Positions 52,077 through 62,016 are shown, counted from the first letter of the stretch. The stretch is DNA of 64,000 nucleotides from Paenibacillus sp. MAHUQ-63 (GCF_028765165.1 NZ_JARADB010000001.1:1612001-1676000), one strand, 5' to 3'. Numbers and translations are program-made. The notes: generated by a model not told the origin, from the letters alone.

Positions 52077-52880
52077 CTAATTGACCTGCTCTTCCGTTCC
52101 GCCGGTCATCTTGCGGTATTGATTCGGCGAGAATCCTTCATAATCTTTGAACAGCTTGATGAAATATTTCGATGTCTGGTAGCCGACTCGTTCGGATATG
52201 TCTGCGATCGTCAACCTCGTCTGCAGCAGCAGCTCTTTCGCCTTCTGGATACGGCTTCTCGTCACATATTCGCTAAAAGTAAAGCCCGTCTGTTCCTTGA
52301 AAAGCGCACTGAAATAGCTCGGGTTCAAATGAATATGCGCCGCCACCTCGCTCATCCCCAGAGGCTCCTGCAAATGCTCCTCCACATAAAGCACGGCTTG
52401 CTGCACCGGCGGACTGTAGTTATGGGAAACGCTCTTGGCCTGCATAAGCCGCGTATCTACCATTTTCTCCATCGTTTGTACACGCCCGCGCTCTTCCTCA
52501 ATCTGCAGCGCCTGCTCGACGGCTTCCAGCAGCTTGCTTTTCTTAATCGGCTTCAGCAAATAGTTCACGACACCGAGTTGGATCGCCGTTTGGGCATATT
52601 GGAAATCGGGGTGCCCCGAAATAATAATGACGACTGGCTGCTTATGACCTGAAGCGCGCGTGCCCTCAACCACCTGCAAACCGGTCACTTCCGGCATGCG
52701 AATATCCGTGATGAGCAGATGCACAGGACGGCTGTTCAGCACCTCCAATGCTTCTGCGCCGCCGCTGCTGACAAGTATCTGATAACGCCCTACCGACCAA
52801 GCTTCCAACGTTTTGCGAATGCCTTCGCGGGTTAGCGGTTCATCGTCCACAATCAAAATCGTTTTACCTGATGGAATCAT
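52077..52880 (-). CDS. Response regulator with AraC-type output (YesN type)
   Basis: 267 residues. Receiver domain (1-120): ILIVDDEPLTREGI, phosphoacceptor Asp in LLITDIRMPEV, Lys in YLLKPIKKSKL. Two AraC helix-turn-helix motifs at the C-terminus (about 165-262: SYFSALFKEQTGFTFSEYV, ISERVGYQTSKYFIKLFKDYEGFSPNQYR). ATG 52880 follows GGAGGAG and overlaps the kinase gene by 17 bp. Most likely activates the importer operon that follows. Confidence 0.95.
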   Translation of the reverse strand: MIPSGKTILIVDDEPLTREGIRKTLEAWSVGRYQILVSSGGAEALEVLNSRPVHLLITDIRMPEVTGLQVVEGTRASGHKQPVVIIISGHPDFQYAQTAIQLGVVNYLLKPIKKSKLLEAVEQALQIEEERGRVQTMEKMVDTRLMQAKSVSHNYSPPVQQAVLYVEEHLQEPLGMSEVAAHIHLNPSYFSALFKEQTGFTFSEYVTRSRIQKAKELLLQTRLTIADISERVGYQTSKYFIKLFKDYEGFSPNQYRKMTGGTEEQVN

Positions 52881-54633
52881 CGTTCTCCTCCTTATGCATC
52901 GGAATATCAAAGGAGACGCTTGTCCCCTGCCCCTGCACGCTATGGATATCAAGGCCTCTGCCGCCCTCGGGGAGGGCCGGGTAATATAATTGAATGCGGC
53001 GCTGCACATTGGATATGGCGACGCCCTTCCTTTTGCCGGACGTCGGGTCTCCGCGATCCACCGCCCCTTTGACGGCTTGAAGCTTCGCCGCGCTCATCCC
53101 CGGACCGTCATCGCTGACGGTAATACGCAGCTCCGCCGCATTCACAGGCGAAGGTTCTACGCGGATGGAGACGAGACCCGGGTCTGTCTTTCCTTCCAAG
53201 CCGTGCAGGATCGCATTCTCCACCAGCGGTTGAATAAGCAGCTTCGGGATTTGCACATGATGGTAAGCTTCATCGGCCTGCATTTCCCAAACGAGACGGG
53301 AGCCGAATCTGAAGCTCATAATGCTCAAATACCGCTTGATGTGCTCGAGCTCCTCCCCCATCGTCACCCAGACATCCGCATTCGGATTGTCGATGACATA
53401 GCGGAACAAATCCGACATCGCCACTACGAGGTCAGCCAGCTCTTCTTCGTCTTTGTCCTGCAAAGACCAGTACAACGCTTCCAGCGTATTATACAAAAAA
53501 TGCGGATCAATCTGCGCCTGAAGCGCCCGCAGCTCCGTTCTGCTCTGAATGACTTCCTTCTCGTACACGAGCTTGATGAGTCCGTTGATATGGTCCACCA
53601 TTTGATTATACGTCGTGTTCAAATCGTTCAGTTCGGCTGTGTACGTCGTCGTTCGGTTGGGCGTCAGCACGCCCTGCCGCGTATTCCTCATCGCTCGCAT
53701 CAGTCTGAGAATCGGCCGGGTAATCATCATCGAGAGCAGGAATGACAGGATGATGAACAGCACGGAACCGATCGCCCCGGATACAATAATCGCCCAGCGC
53801 AGCACGGATATCCCGTCGGTAATATCGCTGACCGGATACAGGATCATGAGCGTCCAGCCGGTTTGCTCGGAGGGCTGCTTGACCAAGATGTACCGCTTCT
53901 GACCGATCGTCACGGTCTGAGACGATGTCTGCATGAGCTCGCTGATATTCTCAAGAACCTTTCCGTCGGAAACGATAGGCCTTGCCGCGGAGTCGGCCAG
54001 CAGCAATTGCCGCTGTCCGGTGTCCTGCATTTGGTTCTGGAAATCAAAATAGCTGCCATTAATGCGCACCAGCAAATACCCGCCATTCGAAAACCAACGG
54101 TCAATTAAATTGACCCGGCGAATGGCCAGCACGGAACCGGGCTCCTTCGGATCGTTCCCGATCCAGATGAGCTTGCCTTTCTCCTTATCGGCCTGTTCGA
54201 TCCAATTGGGCTCCACCCTGTCGGACAGCCTCTGTTCATCGAGCGGAAACAGCCGCACGAAGTCGGTCGTATATACTTCCACATTGCTGACGCCGCTGTA
54301 GGCTTGAATGTGGTTGGCGATTTTGGATAAGGCTTGGCGCTCGCTGAAGCTCACTTCGTTGCCCAGCACGCCGGAGAGCAGCAGCTGCTGCAGGTAGGTA
54401 TCGTTGACTGCTTGCAGCGTCAGCGTGTCAATTTGTGTTATAAGCGCTTCCAACCGGCCGTTCGCCTGTGAGGCGATCTGTTTCATCTGTGTTTCCGCCT
54501 TCGTGTTCAGGAGGGTGGAAACCGAATTGAACGTAATGATCCCGGCGCATATGAGCACGATGATCATGACGGATACGAAGCCGGCCAGCATCTGATTGCG
54601 CAGCGTGTTCCATTGAGCCACCTTCTGCCACAC
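52864..54633 (-). CDS. Sensor histidine kinase (YesM/LytS-like)
   Basis: About 589 residues. First membrane helix (MLAGFVSVMIIVLICAGIITF), extracellular sensor of about 240 residues, second helix (IVSGAIGSVLFIILSFLLSMMI), HAMP, His_kinase domain with phosphoacceptor His in LQAQIDPHFLYNTLEA, and HATPase_c (LVENAILHGLEGK ... VSDDGPGMS). GTG 54633 is chosen because AGAGG lies 8 nt before it and gives a usual N-terminus; TTG 54681 and ATG 54654 are in frame without ribosome sites. Forms a pair with the following response regulator, probably sensing an extracellular sugar directly or through the binding protein. Confidence 0.9.
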   Translation of the reverse strand: MWQKVAQWNTLRNQMLAGFVSVMIIVLICAGIITFNSVSTLLNTKAETQMKQIASQANGRLEALITQIDTLTLQAVNDTYLQQLLLSGVLGNEVSFSERQALSKIANHIQAYSGVSNVEVYTTDFVRLFPLDEQRLSDRVEPNWIEQADKEKGKLIWIGNDPKEPGSVLAIRRVNLIDRWFSNGGYLLVRINGSYFDFQNQMQDTGQRQLLLADSAARPIVSDGKVLENISELMQTSSQTVTIGQKRYILVKQPSEQTGWTLMILYPVSDITDGISVLRWAIIVSGAIGSVLFIILSFLLSMMITRPILRLMRAMRNTRQGVLTPNRTTTYTAELNDLNTTYNQMVDHINGLIKLVYEKEVIQSRTELRALQAQIDPHFLYNTLEALYWSLQDKDEEELADLVVAMSDLFRYVIDNPNADVWVTMGEELEHIKRYLSIMSFRFGSRLVWEMQADEAYHHVQIPKLLIQPLVENAILHGLEGKTDPGLVSIRVEPSPVNAAELRITVSDDGPGMSAAKLQAVKGAVDRGDPTSGKRKGVAISNVQRRIQLYYPALPEGGRGLDIHSVQGQGTSVSFDIPMHKEENDDSIR

Positions 54634-54739
54634 GGGGGATTCCTCTTTTCGCATCGTAGTTTGTGGAGGGATTCTTGCCAAATCATACTACAGAGGTGAG
54701 GGGTAAGTATATAGGGAGAGACTGGCGCGGGCGCGGGGA

Positions 54740-54927
54740 TAACGGGAAAATCTCCCGTTATTTTCGGTAAAATCGCACCCTCTACCAACAATTGCTGGAA
54801 TTTCTCCAGTTAATTTATCCGTTTTCGGCCTGCGTGCAGCAGGATCGTGCTAATTAACGGGAGTTATTCCTGTTATTAGTGATTCAACCTTCTACCAGGC
54901 CTCATTTAACGGGAGAATTTCCAGCTA
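54740..54927. repeat. Composite intergenic repeat A, copy 4
   Basis: Cores at 54740, 54792, 54855 and 54907 (52, 63, 52). The first core TAACGGGAAA ... TCCCGTTA is a near-perfect palindrome. It lies upstream of the sensor kinase gene and 62 bp from composite repeat B copy 2. The gap 54634-55375 contains only these repeats and the NOS terminator. Confidence 0.87.
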
Positions 54928-54989
54928 TTAGCGGCAGCTCTCTTTCAATGGACGTGAGCGCGAGGAGCTCAGTGGCCGCTGCACAGATC

Positions 54990-55172
54990 TAACGGACACA
55001 GCGGCCGTTATTCTCGCGAAAAGCGCCGCATTTCGCGGCTAACGGACACCAGAGTCCTTATTTGCCGGTTTCGGGGCGAAATCTGCCCCACAATCGGCAA
55101 ATAACAGCGCATTTGTCCGTTACATTTGCCAAGCAGCCCTCTGCCCTCGAATAAGGGCTGCTCAGTCCGTTA
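54990..55172. repeat. Composite intergenic repeat B, copy 2
   Basis: Plus-strand cores at 54990 and 55040, minus-strand cores ending at 55122 and 55172: the same distances as the copy at 9739-9921. Cores begin TAACGGACA and end with TTATT or similar. Confidence 0.85.
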
Positions 55173-55270
55173 GCGAGGCACTAGCTCTCGCTGACGCCTC
55201 TGGCGCAGGCAGCTCGCCAAGCGCTCGCCTCTTTCGTCGGCACCACATGCGCCAGGCAGCGCCCACGCAA

Positions 55271-55305
55271 CAAAAAAGCAGGGCGCCTAAGCGCCCCACC
55301 TGCTT
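55271..55305 (-). terminator. Rho-independent terminator of the NO synthase gene
   Basis: AGCA and GGGCGC paired with GCGCCC and TGCT, with a small bulge, then TTTTTTG on the minus strand. Confidence 0.75.
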
Positions 55306-55375
55306 TGCTCTCCTGCCCGCTTGCCACTCGCACGCCTGCCCACCTGCTCCTGCTCGCCCAGCCAGCTCCCGCCGC

Positions 55376-56458
55376 CTACTCCTCCCGATAGAAAAAATTC
55401 GGGAGCTTCACCTCATCATTATAATGATGATGAAAAATAGACGTCGTCGCCGGAGAAACCGGCGGGATCAGCCACGTCCAATCGCCCGTGACGTCGCGCC
55501 CCGCCTTCTCCTCGTTGTCCTCGAAGCGCTTGAACTGGCGCGCCGCGGTGTGATGATCGACGATGGCCACGCCCCGCGCCTGATACGAATGCAGCACGGC
55601 CACATTCAGCTCGACCAGCGCCCGGTCCTTCCAGAGCGAGGCGTCGCGCCGGGTGTCGAGGCCCATCACCTCCGCAACGCGCGGCAGCATGTCGTACCGC
55701 ATCTCGTCGGCGAAGTTACGCGCCCCGATCTCCGTGCCCATGTACCAGCCGTTGAACGGGGCCGCCGTATACCGGATGCCGCCGATGTCCAGGTACATGT
55801 TCGAGACGATCGGCACGGCGTACCACTTCAGCCCCAATGCCGCGAATCCCGCCATATCGGGATGCGTAATGTCCACTTCCATGACGAGCCCGCTCGGCAT
55901 GTCGAACCACTTCGGCGCACGGTCCCCGATCTGCAGCAGCAGCGGCAGCACGTCGAACGGCGTCCCCGCTCCCCGCCAGCCGAGAGCTTCGCAGCGCACC
56001 GTCAGCTGCACGGACGCCGGGTCGCCCACGATGCCGTGCTCCGTCTCGTATCCCGCATAGCGGATGAGCTGCGCATTGTGAATGCGCGGCGTCCCGCCAC
56101 GTTCGCGCTCGGGCGGGAAAATCGTAATGAGCGGGCGAATTTTCCCGTCATTCGTCGCCATGGCGATATGCCGGAACAGCGCCTCCGCCATCTCTTCCTC
56201 CGTTGTCACGTGCCGCGCATCCTGAACCGACAACGTCTCCCAGAACAACCGGCCAATACAGCGGTTGCTGTTGCGCCATGCCATTTTGGCCCCGTGCTCC
56301 AGCTCTTGGCGGGTATGTTCATAATACCCCTGATGCACGATGGAACGAGTCACTTCGACGATACGAGCTTCCGTCTCATTCTCGCTGAGCCCGAGTTCGC
56401 TATAGCATTCCCTGATAAAAGGGACGGCCTTCTCTAACAGCTGGTCCTGAACTTTCAT
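55376..56458 (-). CDS. nos: Bacterial nitric oxide synthase oxygenase domain
   Basis: Oxidises L-arginine to citrulline and NO using heme and a tetrahydropterin. 360 residues, oxygenase domain only, as in Bacillus; electrons come from unrelated flavodoxins. Heme-ligating Cys67 in [12 protein letters not shown]; substrate-binding Glu in the [15 protein letters not shown] region; C-terminal [24 protein letters not shown] 56458 follows TTGGAG; the frame opens 39 nt earlier without a better site. The neighbour genes (hypothetical, pirin) are in the same direction but 100 bp away. Confidence 0.96.
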   Translation of the reverse strand: MKVQDQLLEKAVPFIRECYSELGLSENETEARIVEVTRSIVHQGYYEHTRQELEHGAKMAWRNSNRCIGRLFWETLSVQDARHVTTEEEMAEALFRHIAMATNDGKIRPLITIFPPERERGGTPRIHNAQLIRYAGYETEHGIVGDPASVQLTVRCEALGWRGAGTPFDVLPLLLQIGDRAPKWFDMPSGLVMEVDITHPDMAGFAALGLKWYAVPIVSNMYLDIGGIRYTAAPFNGWYMGTEIGARNFADEMRYDMLPRVAEVMGLDTRRDASLWKDRALVELNVAVLHSYQARGVAIVDHHTAARQFKRFEDNEEKAGRDVTGDWTWLIPPVSPATTSIFHHHYNDEVKLPNFFYREE

Positions 56459-56564
56459 AGGTACGGCTCCAATCTCCAAAAAAACTCCATCTCTCAAACC
56501 CGTTTGATGGAAGTTCCTGACCCTGAACCTGACTCAGCATCAGCGGCCGGACTTCCTCTCTATT

Positions 56565-56894
56565 TTACAATTGCGCGCTAAACTGCTCCGGCACATAGGC
56601 AATCTGAGAGACCGCAACAATCGTCAGCTCACCTTGTTCCTCGGAATAACGGACAGCGTCATCGCCGACATAAAACCATACTTTCCGAGTAGGCTGGTTC
56701 TCAAACGCCTGAAAGATGAAAACATTCAACTCATCCTTCCATTTCAGAAGCTCAGCAACCTGCTCCTTCTCCGCCTTCACCGTGAAAATCCATTGATCCC
56801 CCACCTGTTTCCACGTGTAATCTACCGGCTGCTTGGCTGTATCGATAAACGCCCGGCCGCCGACCGCATGTTTCACCAGAAATTGTTCCTTCAT
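56565..56894 (-). CDS. Hypothetical protein, 109 residues
   Basis: A small, mixed alpha/beta cytosolic protein, without signal or membrane helix: YTWKQVGDQWIFTVKAEKEQ in the middle, VAVSQIAYVPEQFSAQL at the end. Not recognised. It follows the pirin gene by 13 nt with AAGGAGG, so it is co-transcribed with it. Confidence 0.75.
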   Translation of the reverse strand: MKEQFLVKHAVGGRAFIDTAKQPVDYTWKQVGDQWIFTVKAEKEQVAELLKWKDELNVFIFQAFENQPTRKVWFYVGDDAVRYSEEQGELTIVAVSQIAYVPEQFSAQL

Positions 56895-56907
56895 CCCCGC
56901 AGCCTCC

Positions 56908-57606
56908 TTATGGCAGATCGATTAACATGAAATGCGCGTCCTCAACAGCCCGCAGCGCAACCGTGGACTCGCCCTCAATACGGGCGCTGTCCATCTCCGC
57001 CAATTCGGCCTCATTGGCCGCCAGCTTGCCGCTGATCACCATCAGGAAGATGCGTCTGTTCTCTCCTTGGCGGAAGACAAGCTCCTTGCCCGCTTCCAGC
57101 TTGCTTAGATAGATGCTCATGTCCTGATGAATCTTCGCTTGATGCTCGCCGCCTTCCGGCGTAACGACAGGCAGCAGCGCGTTATGCATCGCTTCGGGCA
57201 CATACGTCACATTCTCAAAAGATGGCTCCGTCCCCCGCTTCGCCGGCATAAACCAGAGCTGAAACAAGCTCAGCGGCTCCGTTTCTGAAGCGTTGTACTC
57301 GGCGTGAATGACGCCGCTGCCTGCAGACATGCGCTGAACGCCGTTCGCCGCCGTCACCGCGACATGCCCTAAGCTGTCCTCATGTTTAATCGCCCCGCTA
57401 AGAACGACGCTGACAATTTCCATATCGCTGTGCGGATGAGGCCCAAAGCCGCGTCCCGCTGCGATTTCGTCATAGTTGCACACGCGCATCACGCCGAAGC
57501 CCGTATTATTCTCATCAAAATAATCACCGAATGAAAAGCTTTTGTAACCTTTGAGCCAGCCCAAATCCGAGCTATGCCGCGTATGTGCAGGATATACTTG
57601 TATCAC
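56908..57606 (-). CDS. Pirin family protein (YhhW-like bicupin)
   Basis: About 232 residues. N-terminal cupin with the metal ligands of pirins: GFGPHPHSDMEIVSVVLSG (two His and a third), then HED and GVIHAEYNASETEPLSLFQLWF. Some members oxidise quercetin, others are redox-sensitive regulators. Start: GTG 57606, 8 nt after AAGGAGG, giving MIQVYPAHTRH; the ATG at 57624 lies inside the ribosome site. Function here unknown; it lies beside the NO synthase gene. Confidence 0.9.
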   Translation of the reverse strand: MIQVYPAHTRHSSDLGWLKGYKSFSFGDYFDENNTGFGVMRVCNYDEIAAGRGFGPHPHSDMEIVSVVLSGAIKHEDSLGHVAVTAANGVQRMSAGSGVIHAEYNASETEPLSLFQLWFMPAKRGTEPSFENVTYVPEAMHNALLPVVTPEGGEHQAKIHQDMSIYLSKLEAGKELVFRQGENRRIFLMVISGKLAANEAELAEMDSARIEGESTVALRAVEDAHFMLIDLP

Positions 57607-57693
57607 AGCTATCGCCTCCTTCATATCTACTCTTAGCTTATCATATTCGGATCATAGACATCCATGGCGGAACGGTGGCGGATTAATTGCGGG

Positions 57694-57750
57694 GAAAAAA
57701 GCCAAGAGCCGTCCCCAGGTCATCTCTGACCTTCCGGGACAGCCCTTGGC
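57694..57750 (-). terminator. Rho-independent terminator of the arabinan-type operon
   Basis: GCCAAGGGCTGTCCC pairs with GGGACGGCTCTTGGC (two wobble or mismatch positions), then TTTTTT, directly after the GH43 gene. Confidence 0.88.
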
Positions 57751-57753
57751 GCA

Positions 57754-58716
57754 TTAGTCGGCGAGCACGGAACCGATGAAATCCGGCGTGCCGTCCGGGT
57801 GCCATTTCAGCACGCGGACAAAGGTATGGCGATTCGGATCATAGAGCGGATCGCCTTCAATGTCTTTGTAATTTCTCGCATGGAAAACGAGGATATCTTG
57901 CGTACCGTCCTCCGATACCGTGAAGCTGTTATGTCCGGGTCCGAACATCCCGATGCTCTCATCCGTCGTCAGCACAGGCTCACTCGTCTTCGACCACGAT
58001 TGAGGGTCAAGGAGGTCGGCGTCCTCATCTGCGGTTAACAGCCCCATACAGTAATTGAAGTCTGTCGCGCTTGCCGAGAAGGAGATGAAGATGCGTCCGT
58101 TCCGCTTCAGCACCGCCGCGCCTTCATTCACCTTGAAGCCGATGATTTCCCAATCATATTCCGGCGTCGTAATCATCACCTGCTTACCCTGCAAGGTCCA
58201 CGGGCTGCTCATTTCGGAAATATAGAGATTCGAATTGCCCGGAATGCCAGGATCCTTCTGGGCCCAGACCAGGTAGCGGATACCGCGGTGCTCGAAGGAG
58301 GTCGCATCCAGTGCGAAGCTTTCCCACTCCGTGCGCAGCTGCCCTTTCTCCACCCACTCCCCTTCCAACGGGTTCTCGGAACCATTCTCCAGAACGAACA
58401 TTCGGTGGTCGAAAAGCCCCTCATTCGTCTCCGTCGTTCGGGCCGCAGCAAAATAAATATACCATTTGCCTTCCACAAAATGGATCTCCGGCGCCCATAT
58501 ATTGGCGCTCAGCGGTCCTTCGTTATATTTTCGCCAAGCAACCACTGGCTGCGCCTCGCTTAAGCCTTCGATCGTCGCCGAACGACGCACTTCGATGCGG
58601 TCGTACTCCGGTACCGATGCAGTGAAATAATAGCAGCCGTCCGTATGCTTATATATCCATGGATCGGCTCGCTGCTCCAGAAGCGGTTTGATTGCGTTGG
58701 TTTCCAAGTTTCTCAT
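57754..58716 (-). CDS. Glycoside hydrolase family 43, cytosolic
   Basis: 320 residues, five-bladed propeller without signal peptide. GH43 acid triad in expected order: general-base Asp in RADPWIYKH (residue about 18), pKa-modulating Asp in FALDATSFEH, general-acid Glu in IIGFKVNEGAAV. Likely an exo-acting alpha-L-arabinofuranosidase that works on imported arabino-oligosaccharides; xylosidase activity is possible. 4 nt after the secreted GH43 gene, last gene before the terminator. Confidence 0.9.
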   Translation of the reverse strand: MRNLETNAIKPLLEQRADPWIYKHTDGCYYFTASVPEYDRIEVRRSATIEGLSEAQPVVAWRKYNEGPLSANIWAPEIHFVEGKWYIYFAAARTTETNEGLFDHRMFVLENGSENPLEGEWVEKGQLRTEWESFALDATSFEHRGIRYLVWAQKDPGIPGNSNLYISEMSSPWTLQGKQVMITTPEYDWEIIGFKVNEGAAVLKRNGRIFISFSASATDFNYCMGLLTADEDADLLDPQSWSKTSEPVLTTDESIGMFGPGHNSFTVSEDGTQDILVFHARNYKDIEGDPLYDPNRHTFVRVLKWHPDGTPDFIGSVLAD

Positions 58717-58720
58717 CTCG

Positions 58721-60199
58721 TTAGTCTCCTTTAATGCTGTCCATGTATTTGCCCCAAATATGAATACCCTTCTCGTTCATGCCTGTAAAGACGAGCGTAG
58801 GCCGATCATTTTCCCAGTCCCACGCTGGTGTGACCAACACTCGTTCGGTTGACGACCCTTCCTTGCCGACGCCTGCTTCCCACTGCAAGGTCAGCTCGTT
58901 CGGCTCCCGGAACGTCCACTTGCCGGCGCCATGCGCAGACTCCAGCTTCCCGCCACGCAGCAGGCGGATCGGCTCAGAGCGTTCCGTCCCTGTCCACGCC
59001 ATCGGGATGGGCAATCTTTCCCACTGCCCTGTCAGCATCTTCGCGTTCAAAGGCTGAGCCTTCTCTCCCGCGTAGCGTTCTGGCGAAGCAACCGGCCAAC
59101 CGTCGCGCGTCCACAGCAGCTCGCGGATGTGGAGATAGGACCAATTCTTATCTTTCTCGCCACGGGCATGATGGACTAGAAAGGTCCGGTCGCCATCCTT
59201 CAGCACCGAGTTATGACCCGGCGCGATCCAGCCTTCCTTGCCGCTGAATCCGTAGCTGCCGATAAGCTTATTGCCGATAAACGCCTGTGGCTGGTACGAT
59301 GCATCCGTCAGCTTATGTCCATTGAAATCCACGTAAGGGCCCGTAATTGAAGTAGATCTCCCTACCCTCACACTGTAATCCGAGGATAAAGAATCGTAGG
59401 AAACGAACAAGTAGTACATCTGCTGCTGCGGCTGATAAATGATATAGGGCGCCTCAACGGCTCCGGCCACAGTCCCGCTGTCTCTGCGGGCAAGCAGGAC
59501 GGGCTGTTCCCCTTCCTTCACTTTGCCCGTGCGCTCATCGAGCCTGACGATGTAAAGGCCGCCGAAGAACGAGCCGTACGCAAGCCAAGGCTTGCCTTCT
59601 GCGTCAAACACCGGATTCGGATCGATGGCATTGGCTTCATCCCCTTTGGCCGTCTTCACGACGGCTCCTTGATCGGTCCATGGACCGGTAATCGAAGCGG
59701 ATGTTGCCAGGCCGATCATGGACTGATTGCTGCCGAAGGTTGAAGCCGCATAATACAAGTAGTAGGTCTTCCCCATCTTAAACACATCGGGCGCCCACAA
59801 ATTCGTTGCCCGGCTCCACGCTGCGGCTTCCTTCGGAATCCCGTCCAGCGCATAGCCTCCGAAGTCCCAAGCGATCAGATCTTTGGATCGCCTGACCATA
59901 ATGCCCGGCCTTAGCGGATCTTTATTCGCGCCAACCTTAAAGTCTGTAGAGAACACATAATACGTATCGCCCTCTTTGTAAATAGAAGGATCGTGCGTAT
60001 TCATCGTATGCCAACCTGACTCGGTATTAACGTTTGCGGTATCATACATCGGATACTGGATCGGTCTTTCCGGAAATTGCACAAGAGCGGAAGCGGTACT
60101 TTTAAAATAAGCAGCCCCCGCTATTGCCGCTGCAGTTATGGCGAGCGCGCAGCCCGCCGTCCACAGCAGCAGCTTTCTTCTTCCCCGTAAGAAAGCCAT
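58721..60199 (-). CDS. Glycoside hydrolase family 43, membrane-anchored or secreted
   Basis: 492 residues. N-terminal hydrophobic signal (LLLWTAGCALAITAAAIAGAAYF) after basic residues, a propeller with Asp in NTHDPSIYK, Asp in NAIDPNPVFD and Glu in GAVEAPYIIY, and a C-terminal beta-barrel of about 120 residues as in endo-1,5-alpha-arabinanases. It should cut arabinan outside the cell to oligosaccharides taken up by the importer of this operon. Stop of the permease gene and start of this gene overlap by 1 nt. Confidence 0.9.
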   Translation of the reverse strand: MAFLRGRRKLLLWTAGCALAITAAAIAGAAYFKSTASALVQFPERPIQYPMYDTANVNTESGWHTMNTHDPSIYKEGDTYYVFSTDFKVGANKDPLRPGIMVRRSKDLIAWDFGGYALDGIPKEAAAWSRATNLWAPDVFKMGKTYYLYYAASTFGSNQSMIGLATSASITGPWTDQGAVVKTAKGDEANAIDPNPVFDAEGKPWLAYGSFFGGLYIVRLDERTGKVKEGEQPVLLARRDSGTVAGAVEAPYIIYQPQQQMYYLFVSYDSLSSDYSVRVGRSTSITGPYVDFNGHKLTDASYQPQAFIGNKLIGSYGFSGKEGWIAPGHNSVLKDGDRTFLVHHARGEKDKNWSYLHIRELLWTRDGWPVASPERYAGEKAQPLNAKMLTGQWERLPIPMAWTGTERSEPIRLLRGGKLESAHGAGKWTFREPNELTLQWEAGVGKEGSSTERVLVTPAWDWENDRPTLVFTGMNEKGIHIWGKYMDSIKGD

Positions 60200-61044
60200 T
60201 ACCCCTTCACACCGCCAACCGTGAGGCCCGATACGAAGAACCGTTGGAAGAAAATGAACACGATTAGAATCGGCACGATCGCCAGCACGGAACCCGCGAT
60301 AAGAATATCGTAGTTATTGCCGTAAGGCGTAACCAGACTGGACAGTCCGATCGGCAGCGTCAGCTTTTCCCCGGTTTTGAGTACGATCAACGGCCAGACG
60401 AAGCTGTTCCAGCTCGCAAGCGCCTGCAGGATCGCCATCGCCCCGAAAGCCGGAGCCATCAAGGGCATCATGATTTTGAAAAAGATGCCATACTCCGAAC
60501 AGCCGTCAATCCTCCCTGCATCGAGGAAATCTTTGGGTAAACCGGCCGCATATTGCCGGAAAAAGAAGATCGGCAGCGGCGCCACGACGAAAGGCAGGAT
60601 GACGCCGCCATACGTATCAATGAGATGAAAGCTGATCATCTGCTTGTACAGGGGCAGCATAATGATTTCCACCGGAACCATCATGACCAGAAGCACTAGA
60701 AGGAAGATGATGTTCCTCCCGATAAACCGGTACATCGCAAGCCCGTAGCCCACCATCGAGGACAGGAGCAAGCAGCATACCGTATAGACGACCGAGATGA
60801 GAACGCTATTTTTATACCAAATCAGATACTTCTTCGCCGCAGCGGAGAACAGGAACGAATAGTTATGGAAAGACAGCAGCTCCGGCTGCAGCCTCACATT
60901 CAGCCCGTAACGCAGCATCTCCTTGGATGGCTTCAGCGAAGCCAGCGTGAGGCTGTAAAAGGGAAACAGCGCCAGCAGGGCCAGCACCCCGAACAGCAGG
61001 AACAGCAAAGAGGATTGCAGGAACTTATGTCGCTCGATTTGCAT
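60199..61044 (-). CDS. ABC sugar transporter permease (MalG/AraQ type)
   Basis: 281 residues, six membrane helices; EAA loop DFLDAGRIDGCSEYGIFFKIMMPLM; ends GLTVGGVKG. Second channel protein of the presumed arabino-oligosaccharide importer; no ATPase in the operon, as in B. subtilis araNPQ. Confidence 0.93.
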   Translation of the reverse strand: MQIERHKFLQSSLLFLLFGVLALLALFPFYSLTLASLKPSKEMLRYGLNVRLQPELLSFHNYSFLFSAAAKKYLIWYKNSVLISVVYTVCCLLLSSMVGYGLAMYRFIGRNIIFLLVLLVMMVPVEIIMLPLYKQMISFHLIDTYGGVILPFVVAPLPIFFFRQYAAGLPKDFLDAGRIDGCSEYGIFFKIMMPLMAPAFGAMAILQALASWNSFVWPLIVLKTGEKLTLPIGLSSLVTPYGNNYDILIAGSVLAIVPILIVFIFFQRFFVSGLTVGGVKG

Positions 61045-61047
61045 GTC

Positions 61048-61932
61048 CTAGTCCTCCTTCCGGAACAAACCGAAAAATTTCAGCTGAATCACATTCAATA
61101 CCATGGTGAGCCCTAACAGCGTGATCCCGATGGCGGACCCGAATCCCAGATTGTTGCGCTCGATGCCCTCCCGATAAAGCAGACCAATCATCGTCAAGCC
61201 GATGTCATTCGGCGACCGGTTGCCGTTCCATAGAATGAAGCTTTCCGTAAACATGGAATAACCGCCATAAATGGAAATCGTAATGACATAGATGGCGACC
61301 GGCTTCAATAAGGGCAGCGTAATGCGCCAGAAGCGGTCCCATTTGTTCGCGCCGTCGATCTCTGCCGACTCGTACAATTCATGCGGGATGCTCTGCAGAG
61401 CAGACAGGAAATAGATGATGTTAACGCCGGTGAAGCGCCAAGTGGCCAGAACGATCAGCACGAACATGCCCGTCGCCGAATTGGCCAGCCAATTGATGCT
61501 CGGCAAACCGAGCAAATGGCGGAACCCGTTCATGACCGATTCATCGAGACTGCCGAAAACTAACCGGAATATAGTCCCTGCCACAACAACCGAGGTAAGG
61601 GAAGGAATGAACAAAGCGGAACGGAAAAACGCGCTCGCCTTGGTAAGCTTCGCATTCAGAAATACAGCCAGCACAAGCGGCAGCGGGATTAACACCAGCA
61701 GCGTCCAGAACGTATAACGGCTGCTGTTCCATAGCGCAGTGAAGAACGACTCACTCCATAAATTTTGGTAGTTCTTTAATCCGATAAAATGAGTTTGGCC
61801 CGGGAGCACCTCTTGAAAGCTCATCACAATTGTCGTAATAACCGGATAGGCAAAAAAGATAAGAAATGAAAGCACGAATGGCAGTACAAACACATATGGA
61901 GCTAAACGGGAGGAATACAGAAATTTATTCAT
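61048..61932 (-). CDS. ABC sugar transporter permease (MalF/AraP type)
   Basis: 294 residues, six membrane helices (LAPYVFVLPFVLSFLIFFAYP at the start); EAA loop ELYESAEIDGANKWDRFWRITLPLL. 3 nt before the MalG-type gene. Together with the binding protein it is homologous in layout to AraN-AraP-AraQ. Confidence 0.93.
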   Translation of the reverse strand: MNKFLYSSRLAPYVFVLPFVLSFLIFFAYPVITTIVMSFQEVLPGQTHFIGLKNYQNLWSESFFTALWNSSRYTFWTLLVLIPLPLVLAVFLNAKLTKASAFFRSALFIPSLTSVVVAGTIFRLVFGSLDESVMNGFRHLLGLPSINWLANSATGMFVLIVLATWRFTGVNIIYFLSALQSIPHELYESAEIDGANKWDRFWRITLPLLKPVAIYVITISIYGGYSMFTESFILWNGNRSPNDIGLTMIGLLYREGIERNNLGFGSAIGITLLGLTMVLNVIQLKFFGLFRKED

Positions 61933-62016
61933 ATCGTTTATCGCTACTCCTCTCTAGAAGCGCTGCCAGCCTTGCCGAAGGAAGGGTCCCAGGCAAAGCC
62001 GGCAACGATGTTCGGA

